Assembly: GCA_038380435.1 (NCBI GenBank)
Contig: JAWZYU010000004.1
Span: 23,844,001 to 23,908,000, forward strand
DNA from: Ryuthela nishihirai
Taxonomy: Eukaryota > Arthropoda > Arachnida > Araneae > Heptathelidae
DNA: 64,000 nucleotides
Reading direction: 5' to 3'
In this document: one piece after another, positions 56,048 to 64,000 of the stretch
How the letters are laid out: every line of letters starts with the position of its first letter
Numbering within the stretch: position 1 is the first letter of the stretch
Notes under the pieces: model-generated
The model's input: only the letters and a program-made list of their open reading frames with translations
Told to the model about the DNA's origin: nothing
Database searches by the model: none
Translations under genes and position numbers: made by a program

Positions 56048-57522
56048 CAGGGTATTTTGAAACTCTCTGTACAATTTTCAATGGGAGATAGGGAACACCA
56101 AGACAAATCTTTTCCGTCTATGAATGTATGTCCACTGACATACATTCATAGATGAATAAGGTAATTCGTACCCTTTGGTGCTAAAGGGCGCTGTTTGGTG
56201 GTGCTGCAATTGGCTAGTGAGACAAAGTGGGAATGAAGAACAGACTTGTGTTTGTCGTCAGCATTTGTAGATCAGACACATTATGTGCAACATGGAATGT
56301 TTCATGACTGCTGAGATGGCTGACATGCGTCTGGCATATGGGGCTGTCAATGGAAATGGAAGAGCTGCTGTGAGGTTGTACCGACAGTGCCAAACCACCA
56401 AACATTTGCACATTTGCACCAGCAACTGCGAGAAACTGGAACATTCCATGCAAACATGCATGACACTGGTCGGGAGAGAACCATGCATACTCCTGAAATG
56501 CAAGAAGAGATCCTACAGTGGATTGAGGAAATCCAGGCACAAGCACGCGAACTGTTGCACATAGCCTAGAACCATACCCTTGTGTGGAGAGTGTTGCACG
56601 AGCAGCAGTTACATCTGTTTCATCGTCAGAGAGTCAAGACATTGCAACCTCAGGATTACCCTCTTCACGTGGAATTCATGCACTGGTTTCTGAAGCACAC
56701 CATAGTGCAGCCTGCGGTGCAGATTTTCTGGCTCATGTGCTCTTCTCAGATGAGGCCTCTTTCCCACATGAAGGTGTGTTTAATGTGCACAATTCTCACA
56801 TTTGGGCACATGAAAATCCACGTGCCACAATGGTGCATGAGCATCAACAACAGTTCGCCATCAATGTTTGGGTGAGTATCGTCCATGGCATTTTGATTGG
56901 GCCATACCTGCTACCTCCCCGACCCAACAGGAAGATTTATCAGGTATTTTGTTACATGAAAAAATGTTGCCAGGGCTGTTGGACGATGTTCCCGTGGCTA
57001 TTTGCAGATGAATGTGATTTCAACATGATGGGACGCCAGCACACTTCAGCAGTGATGTGCAGGATTATCTGAATGCCAATTTTGGGGGCCGATGGATAGG
57101 TCAGGGTGAACTGGTCACCTGGCCACCAAGATTGCCCAGTTTAACATATATCGATTTCTTCCTCTGAGGACACATGAAGAACCTCGTGTACGAGACTTCC
57201 ATTGACTCAGAAGAAGACCTCATCGCCACTGCAACTGTTCATGAAATTCTGGAAATCTTTCAACATGTATGGCAATCAATGTTTTGATGCTGTCATACAT
57301 GCAATGCTGTTACCGATCACAGCTTTGAGCCCCCTTTTTTAATAAACATTTTGTTCACACTTGTTTCCATTCATTTATGTACCAAGTCCACCAATATTTC
57401 TGTCACCAACCTCTAGCACCGAAGGGTTATGTCAGTGGACATACATTCATAGACAAAAAAGGTTTGTCTTGGTGTTCCCTATCTCCCATTGAAATTTGTA
57501 CAGAGAGTTTTGAAACATCCTG
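56048..57522 (+). mobile_element. DUF4817-type mariner-like transposon, 1,475 bp
   Basis: Long terminal inverted repeats of about 90 bp. The left begins CAGGGTATTTTGAAACTCTC and the right, reversed, CAGGATGTTTCAAAACTCTC. Both continue with AATGGGAGATAGGGAACACC and TCTATGAATGTATGTCCACT. TA flanks both ends (56046-56047 and 57523-57524). The interior carries a broken arthropod-style transposase on the plus strand. The left repeat contains an extra hairpin at about 56118-56152 that the right repeat lacks. Confidence 0.9.
56283..57290 (+). pseudogene. Transposase with DUF4817-like HTH, broken
   Basis: Pieces in three frames follow the order of a known arthropod family. An N-terminal HTH reads EMADMRLAYGAVNGNGRAAV then RLYRQ, followed by FAHLHQQLRETGTFHANM. 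A linker (TPEMQEEILQWIEE) follows, then VWRVLHEQQLHLFHRQRVKT LQPQDYP, and a catalytic core with HVLFSDEASF (first D) and NPRATMVHEHQQQFAINVWV. GPYLLPPRPNRKIYQV comes next, with a decayed second-D region near 57000 and IDFFL.GHMKNLVYE (about 57150). Frameshifts near 56370, 56560 and 56700 and a stop inside the last motif disable it. Confidence 0.85.
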
Positions 57523-57669
57523 TATATATATATGGATAAGTCAAGGATTTAGATTAGAGTGATGAAAATTTTGCATAAACATATATATTTCGAATCATAT
57601 TGGTTTGGAAGAACTACTTCAATGTACAATAATTATTATGCAGTCAATAAATGACAAGCACAGAGTTAT

Positions 57670-57851
57670 CTGTTGACCTTTCACCATCTATAAATCAACA
57701 AATGGTTTGTGGAAAATATTTCGTTGACATACGGAATTCGAACCCACATCTCTCCAAAAACATGCAAGAGTATTCTACCATTGAACTAATGTCAGCAGTA
57801 TTTTTTTTCCACTTAGTATGATTTCCTGTAATTTTTGGCACCTACATTTGG
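57670..57851 (-). mobile_element. SINE C (tRNA-Gly-like), copy 1
   Basis: The minus strand shows AGTTCAATGGTAGAATACTC as the A-box side and GGGTTCGAATTCCG as the B box, as in tRNA-Gly-derived SINEs. A tail reads TTTATAGATGG. A second copy 480 bp away (58150-58329) has the same body and orientation. Confidence 0.65.
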
Positions 57852-58149
57852 CACCATCTATAATCTTGGTGACAACTATTTCTTTGTTATTGTGCTGAGT
57901 AAGATGGAAATAAATAATGAAGTCACTTCTCACTGTTTAGGGTTATAATGATTTAAACAATAAATGACAATCACAAAATATTTCACTTCATTGAACATTT
58001 TAGGGGTAAACTTCCTTTGGATAAAGCCACAGGATATCTGTAACTCAGTGAACAGTAGTACTTCCCCACTTGAGAGGAAGGGTCGAGCCACAAGTGCTGA
58101 CCTTGACCTCAGAAGGTTGTAGATCTCCAGGCACACAACAAGAAGCAGG

Positions 58150-58329
58150 CTGTTGACTTTTTTAATGTCTATAAATCAATAAATGTTTCGTGGAAAATAT
58201 TTAAACGAGATACGGGACTAGAACTGCATCTCTCCAGAAACATGCCCGAGTATTCTACCATTGAACTGTCTTTTTCCCACTTAGTATGACTTTTCACTCT
58301 TCCCATGATTTTCGGCACCTACATTTGGT
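58150..58329 (-). mobile_element. SINE C (tRNA-Gly-like), copy 2
   Basis: The same order of landmarks as copy 1: CTGTTGAC, TCTATAAATCAA, GTGGAAAATATTT, CATCTCTCCA, GTATTCTACCATTGAAC, CCCACTTAGTATGA, GGCACCTACATTTGG on the plus strand. The B box is altered (GTTCTAGTCCCG). The equal spacing and orientation could be a local tandem duplication and not two insertions. Confidence 0.65.
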
Positions 58330-58423
58330 GCTTCATTACTGCATTTTTGGAAGCTCAACTTCTCTTAAATGCAACTACAATTTGATACTTTGCTTTGAAT
58401 AAAACAACGACATAAATAATTAC

Positions 58424-58477
58424 CTTTCTGTTTGTAAATCAACTTTATTTCCTACCAACACAAGGGGAATGTTTGTA
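58424..58477 (-). CDS. Rheb: Rheb-like GTPase, internal exon (short form)
   Basis: The exon is bounded by acceptor CACCCTCCAG and donor AAAG|GTAATT. Spliced after 63438-63494, it reads (H)TNIPLVLVGNKVDLQTE(R). NKVD is the G4 guanine-specificity motif (NKxD) of Ras GTPases. Phase is 1 base in, 2 bases out, and joins exactly to AISVEEGK at 42966. A second acceptor, TTTTGCTAG at 58535-58543, would extend the exon to 58534. That adds 57 bases, or 19 codons, in frame (PRRQETAGELQ and on). The short form fits the family length better, leaving about two extra residues. Confidence 0.88.
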
Positions 58478-58534
58478 CTGGAGGGTGGTATGACTGGGTG
58501 CTGAAGCTCTCCTGCTGTCTCTTGTCTTCTTGGA

Positions 58535-59089
58535 CTAGCAAAATTAAAAAAAAAACAGTCAAAGATATATGTGCGAATGACAATTTACTTTAGGAAATTA
58601 CATATTTATGTGAAGTTTAAGGACTTGAATTAATTAGTATAATACCTACTATTGTCTCAATAACTACAGATTTTCCAAAAAAAGGCTCTTTACTGTTTAG
58701 CTAACACAGTCCTCCTTGGTACTCATATATCCTAGATTTTAAATTAACACTTTGTAATAGCACTTTCTGGTTTTAAAAACCAAATATTATTTCAAGAATT
58801 TATTTATTGTCTTTTATACATGCTATTATAACAGGTAACTTACCTACTAAGAAATAATGATGGTAGTTACTCCACAGTTGATTTCTAGGTGACTAATATA
58901 CAGCTAATCTTTTTACCACAGTTAAATCTTTATGTCCTATGAGCTTATTCTTTTACCACTCTATTTTACTAGTTACAATATATAATCTACATTAAAACAT
59001 TTATTTTTAAATATCATTACATAATAATAAAACAATAATTTTTTTCATTCATATTTACATTAGCAGTCAATTTCAAGTCTTTAACAAGA
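58535..59089. other. Intron sequence, no feature recognised
   Basis: AT-rich sequence upstream, in gene sense, of the internal Rheb exon. No repeat family identified. Confidence 0.45.
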
Positions 59090-61050
59090 TCAAAGTTCAA
59101 GGTGTTTAAGTTCTTGGTGAAAGTAGCCTCCAATGAGAGGCTCCTTACACCAAACTAACAAGAGTTATTACAACTCATCAACAGAACTTCTTTTGGCTTA
59201 ACATTTTTATCTGCCCCCTATTGCAAGCTTTTTCAAAGGCATCTTACCTTTATCAAATATGGGTCAATTATAATAAGTGTTTATCAGTAACTGGTGCATA
59301 TAAACTAGTTACTTTGCATTTTTTTGTTCTGTTGATGGGGAATATCTAACACATATAGACAATTATGATTCAGTGACAGGAAATTACACTAATTCTAACT
59401 ATGATGCAGAAATGGTCGAGTCCTGAAAATCTGCATAGGGATAATCCAGATCATAGAACTTGTGAAAAATTGATTGACAGATTGAAAATTCTACCTCCAA
59501 TGTGACCTTTGAGGTCAAATGGACTTAAAAAACTTCAAGTTCTCTTTCACTGAGCAATAAAATTTTGAATTTTATCTTTCAAACTTTTTGCATACAAAAT
59601 ATTTTTAGGAGCAAACTCAGAAGCTTTTCAGAGTAAGGACAGTGCTCCATCTTCAGTGAAGTGACACTATGTGGTGATGTTAAAACTTCTTTTCATGTTG
59701 TGAAGGATGATTCCAATGTTTCAGTTGCAGGTTCACCACAAAGTCACAAGAGTCAATATCCTCGCAAATGATGGTTCTGTAGTAAGAGGATGCACATGTT
59801 AGCAGTGTAACATGCTCCCAGTCTATGTTATGGTAGCTGTGTGTTGTGTTGCCAGCTTGGCAGCAGTAGTCATTAGTTTATTTTGGGTTACATTTCTCTG
59901 ATGCTCTGTAAACCTCTCCCGTAGAGAACATATGGTTCTTCCAATATAAAAAAAAAAATGGAATTATCCAGCAAATGTAGGAAAAATCTGTATAAGCCAA
60001 ATATTTCAAGGAGCTTAAACTTATCCCTGTCCCATTTACAATTTTATTCAGACTTGGAGCTGGGCTAAAACACTATTGATTTTTTGGGCTCCGAGTAATT
60101 TGTGGACTGATTTGTACAGGAGAGGAACATAAGATGTGGATCTGGCAAAGGTTGTTGGCTCAGCGTCAGTGATTGAAAGGAGAGCCAATCTGTTATGTTG
60201 TTGTTTCTATACTTATTGATTAGCTTTTCTATTGTTTTTGGGTGGAGGCTGTGGACACAGCAATGGATTAAATGTTTGTGAATTTTTTTTAAAACAAAAA
60301 CTCATTTGATGATAAGGTGAAGGCCCTATGGATGATAGAATGAAAGGCTTCAATTTTTTTATATCCATGGGTTTCACAAGTCCACATGTATGATGGGGGT
60401 ATACAGGTAGACTTTCAGTATATTAACATCATCAAGGCTTCTGTATCATAATCTTTGGATAAAAACATCTAAATGGAATATGACATTGCTGTTTTCCACC
60501 TCCTTCAGTAAACATATTGTAGGATAAATACTGTTGGCTCTATTAATGAGGCAGTTTAATTACTCATTGCTGCCATTCCAAATTAAAAATATATCACCAA
60601 ATAGCAACACCAGAAGACAGGCAAAATTGGTCCGAGTTCAATGAATTTTGTTTCGAGGTCTTGAAGGACAATCTTGGACAGGATGCCGGAAAAGGGTGAG
60701 CCCATGGGGGCCTCTGAGTCCAGCCTGTAGATTTTGTTGCCAAACTAAAAATAATTGTTTACAGTGACTAGTTTTAGTGCTTCATGAATAGAATTAATTT
60801 CAGGAAGGGAAAATTTTGCACTTCGATGGTTTTTGTCTGAAATAACAATAGCATTTAAAATTGGAGTGGATGGGAATAAGGAGGCTAAATCAAGTGTGAC
60901 TAATTTGCTATTGGGAGGAATGGACAGATCCTTGAGTCTGTTGAGAAATTTCACTGCAAATTTAATGGAATTAAATAGCTCCAATTGTACTAGTCTAAAT
61001 GCTGTCACCACCACTAGCATCAAAAACTAGGTTTGCAGGCTAAAAAACAA
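59090..61050 (-). mobile_element. Penelope-like retroelement, degenerate
   Basis: The minus-strand reverse transcriptase frame 61023-60745 reads KFLNRLKDLSIPPNSKLVTL DLASLF, with the first catalytic D in LVTLDLASLF. Downstream, in the adjoining frame, EAPMGSPFSGILSKIVLQDL is the Penelope RT signature (about 60640-60710). A later block, MDIKKIEAFHSIIHRAFTL-like, at about 60330-60380, is also family-typical. At about 59880-59950 comes FYIGRTICSLRERFTEHQRN, which matches the GIY-YIG endonuclease C-terminal part (YIGxT, R, EH). Many frameshifts and stops. PLEs encode RT joined to a GIY-YIG nuclease, which is the order seen. Exact ends are not defined; the lower limit is approximate. Confidence 0.85.
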
Positions 61051-61055
61051 CCAGA

Positions 61056-61912
61056 AGCACCATTCAAGTCTTTAATGCTTGTCTGAAATTTTGTTGTAAG
61101 AAACCTTTCATGAATGCACTCATATCCTAGAAGAGCATCACTGGCATGTCTGCTGAGAAGCAAAACTACACCTTGGAGATGCTTATTATCTTCCCTCCCT
61201 CAAAAGAGAAATTTAATATTATTTATAAGAATCTGACCTTTATCTGTCCTTCTGGTCTCTTGCAAGTTGAGAATATCTTAATTGTAACTATAAAATTCTT
61301 GTGTGAGGACATCAAGAGAATAAGCTGTGCAGAGTCCTCACATTCCAATTATCTATGGAGAGAAAATGGTTAGTAGGATGTTTAAAGAAACCATGTTTAT
61401 TGAGAGAGGAAATGGTGACAATATCAAACAGCCCCCTAATCACAGATATAGGGCAAAGACCCGTTCCCCCACCACTAAAGGCTGAAGCCATCTACACTGG
61501 AAGACTTCCCCCAATGTAGAATTTGACGATGCCAGTAGAAGCAAAGAGTTCAGGTGCCTGCGATGACCTCTGCTCAGGATTATCCACCAGCTGATAAACA
61601 TATCCTGTGAATCTATTTACTTGGGGCTGTCAACCCACAAACAAACAGAAAACAAAGCTCAGAGCCATATATCTGTGCAGTCCAGTGGGTTTATATGATT
61701 AGCACCAGGACCCTGTGTGGTTGACCACTCCTCAGCAGGGTAGAAAAAAAGAAAAGTAGCCATAGTTGTCCAGATCAGCAGGTCACACTAATCTGGCAGC
61801 CCACCCTTTCCGTTCACTTCCACAAGAGAGTATCTCTTTTGAAAGTTACTAACAGCCTGCACTACAAGAAGGCAGGGCCGGGCATTAGGTGTTAAGCCTG
61901 ACCAGTTCTTTG
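61056..61912 (-). mobile_element. RTE-like LINE, 5-prime half, copy 8
   Basis: Minus-strand 5-prime region and start of the endonuclease, matching 53727-54628 of copy 7 closely, including the shared TGA near 61198. It lacks everything downstream of the endonuclease start; at 61056 it abuts the Penelope-like element. Its 5-prime end meets the 5-prime end of copy 9 head to head near 61912. Confidence 0.85.
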
Positions 61913-63178
61913 CATCATTATAGAACCAGCCAGGCTTACCACCTAATGTCCGACCCCACCTTCTCAAGGTGCAGGCCATTAGTACCTTTCAAAAGAGATA
62001 CTCTCTTGTGGAATTATACTTAATAGAATTAAGAATTTGGTTGATAGACAACTGCATGATGAGCAATGTGATTCAGAGGTGGTAGGGGATGTATTGATCA
62101 AATATTTTCACTTAGGCAAATTCTTGAGAAATGTTTAGAGTTTCAGAAACCTGTGGTTACTAGCTTTGTAGATTTCAAAAAGACTTTTTACTCTGTTGAT
62201 CGACATAATCTGTGGTTGCTTGTTAAATCATATGGAATACCTAACAAGTTAGTTAGTATAATGAAAGATCTCTACAATAACACTCAGTCATGTGTGAGAG
62301 TTGGTAAGGCTTGTAGTGATTGGTTTAGCATTGCTTCTGGTGTTTGACAAAGATTGCTTTCTTTTCCTTTTAGTTTGGTTATTGGTTATGTTATGCAAAA
62401 TTCACTGAAAGGGAAAGATTTTGACTTAAATGGGCTGGAGATACGAAAATTTCTGAATTAGATTATGCTGATGATTTAGCCCTTTTGGAAAATGATGTTG
62501 ATGAGATGAACTCTTTCATTAGGGCTGTTGATGAGACTGATAAAGTGATGAAAATTGGTCAGGCAGATGGTGCTTCAGTGCTTTGAATGGCTGCATGCTT
62601 GAGCAAGTGTCTCAATTTCATTTTCTTGGGAGCTATGCAACAGATACTGGTGATGTGCAGCATGAGATAAATAGAAGAATGGGGATTGCCACTGGGACTT
62701 TTAAGAATATACAGAGTGTGTGGAAAAATAGACAAGTATACCTAGAGACTAAAATTAGGTTTATAATAGTTTGGTTCTTTCTAAGGTTAGTTATGGTAGT
62801 GAAACATGGACCCTTTGTAAGCAGGATAACAAGAAACTTGATGCCTTTGATTCTAGATGCTTATGCAGTATCTTGGGCATTGAATGGTTTAGCTTTGAAA
62901 GTAATCATGAGGTTATAAGGAGTAAGCAACCTTCTTTGAGCATCATTTTGTACAGAGAGAGACTGTTGGTTTGGTCATGTTGTCTGTATGCATAGCTACA
63001 GATTGGATTATGAACAGTATGCCCAAAGGTTTTAGGAAAAGGGAAGACCTAGGTTGCATTGGGCAGACAATGTCGAACATGACCTTGCTAGAATTGGCCT
63101 ACAGTGGCCAAATGCAGCAGCTGTAGCTCAGGACAGACAGTTGTGGAGAGCAAAATTACACAGTTTGGTAGGACCTCT
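61913..63178 (+). mobile_element. RTE-like LINE with internal deletion, copy 9
   Basis: It starts with about 85 bp of 5-prime region (GAACCAGCCAGGCTTACCAC through AGAGATACTCTCTTGTGGA). It then jumps at about 62013 to RT sequence (TACTTAATAGAATTAAGAA). The RT includes VTSFVDFKKTFYSVDRHNLW, GIPNKLVSIMKDLYNNT, a diverged YADDLALLEND and YGSETWTLCKQDN. The C-terminal region runs to the GACCTCTGTAGCCCATGGC end. No GAT tail remains. Numerous frameshifts. Confidence 0.85.
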
Positions 63179-63437
63179 GTAGCCCATGGCTGCATGTGAA
63201 TTTTGTATGCATGTAAGTATGTAGAACTGTTCTTTCCCTATTCTAAAAACATTACACAATTTCAAACGCAAAGACATTTGAAAAAAAATTACATTATGTA
63301 AATTTTTAATATTTAAAATGCAAGAAATCTGCAAGGTTTTTCTTTTTCAAACATTTGCTACATTAAGTACATGGATACAAAATTTTACTGTATATATTTT
63401 TATTTTTACATTAAAAAGTAATAACAAATATTCTTAC

Positions 63438-63494
63438 TGGATTTTTCCCATCAGGTCCAGAAGTTTTTCATACAAGATTTTAACAACTTCAAAG
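63438..63494 (-). CDS. Rheb: Rheb-like GTPase, internal exon
   Basis: Minus-strand exon of 57 bp with acceptor ATTTTTCAG and donor CCA|GTAAGA. It begins with the third base of a serine codon and reads FEVVKILYEKLLDLMGKI, leaving two bases that join the next exon. The (S)FEVxKxLxxKLLDxxGK pattern matches the Rheb segment after the switch regions. The preceding exons, with the P-loop and switch I/II, are not in this window and should lie beyond 64000. Confidence 0.88.
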
Positions 63495-64000
63495 CTGAAA
63501 AATAATGTTAAAAACTTATTTTAAGTGTAACATATAAATATTGGTAGAAAAAGAGTCTATTAATATTTCTCACATATAACTAAAAGTTGTGATCCAAGAA
63601 GTATATTTGCATTTTGAAACTTAGATTCCAAGTGTCATTTGTTACATATAACACACAAATTCTCTGAGCTGGCAAATATTTTCCCCTCCCCTTTTACTTT
63701 AAGTTCATGCACTGTGAGTCAATGTAACTTAAAGTTATATAGCAGTTCATCTTCTCAAGATAGTCATAGTGACAGGTGCATAAACTATTGAATAACAAAG
63801 TTTTACAGCAGTCTGTGAGACCATATGTCTTACTAGTGTGACTAACATTGAACATCTAAAGAGTTAATTTAATCCATGTATTTCAATGTTTCTATTATTG
63901 GTGCTAGTCTAATAGCTTGGACACTGGATGATTCCCACTTTAGCATTCTTCTCACCAAAGGCGACACCCTGCGATACATAAATAAGGCTATTTTTATTAC
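63495..64000. other. Intron sequence, no feature recognised
   Basis: AT-rich sequence upstream, in gene sense, of the first visible Rheb exon. No exon with P-loop or switch motifs was found up to the window edge. Confidence 0.5.

Noticed and set aside
56214..56546. 110-codon minus-strand frame
   Set aside because: Opposite strand of the DUF4817-type transposase, which is clearly recognisable on the plus strand.

Overview
This window looks like a piece of a large, AT-rich, repeat-laden animal genome, most likely an arthropod. The only recognisable host gene with a clear identity is a Rheb-type small GTPase on the minus strand, split into short exons by introns of about 5 to 15 kb. The DNA-transposon repertoire (mariner, Tc1, pogo/Tigger, several hAT lineages, and a DUF4817-type mariner-like element) fits an arthropod. 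I cannot name the species; a chelicerate is a guess only. There is no operon structure, and nearly every longer open frame is a transposon fragment or an accidental frame across a SINE.

Layout, left to right. 1-5 kb: a possible terminal exon of an unidentified minus-strand gene (1557-1841) lies in one arm of an old inverted duplication whose other arm has decayed and carries a hAT MITE. A SINE-within-SINE with two nested target-site duplications follows. 5-15 kb: hAT MITEs, a 3.7 kb hAT element with an exact 8-bp target duplication and two SINEs inside it, and a pogo/Tigger element with terminal repeats and TA flanks. 15.9-17.3 kb: a diverged tandem duplication. 18-23.3 kb: a non-autonomous hAT, a broken ZMYM1-like hAT transposase with a SINE in it, and a probable solo LTR. 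23.5-28.7 kb: a near-complete RTE-type LINE interrupted by a palindromic MITE, then a dead mariner. 29-36.5 kb: mostly anonymous AT-rich sequence with SINE, LINE and RNase H fragments.

36.5-63.5 kb: the Rheb locus on the minus strand. Four exons are visible at 63438-63494, 58424-58477 (or to 58534), 42885-42966 and 36563-36652. They encode the C-terminal half of the GTPase: the NKxD and ETSAK nucleotide-binding motifs and a terminal CaaX box. The GTP-binding N-terminus must lie beyond position 64000. Its introns hold at least seven RTE fragments (one of them a full-length copy inserted inside an older one), a Penelope-like element, a Tc1, a DUF4817 transposon, a 721-bp foldback element, a second copy of the 215-bp palindromic MITE and many copies of one tRNA-derived SINE.

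The recurring families are as follows. An RTE-like LINE has endonuclease, RT, a C-terminal RLRWFGHV/GRPRMRW region and a (GAT)n tail. SINE A is a tRNA head, a conserved central domain and an ACCCAACCC-type end. SINE B is a second tRNA-headed SINE of about 196 bp. SINE C is a tRNA-Gly-like repeat. All functional statements are by recognition of motifs in the sequence; no database search was run.
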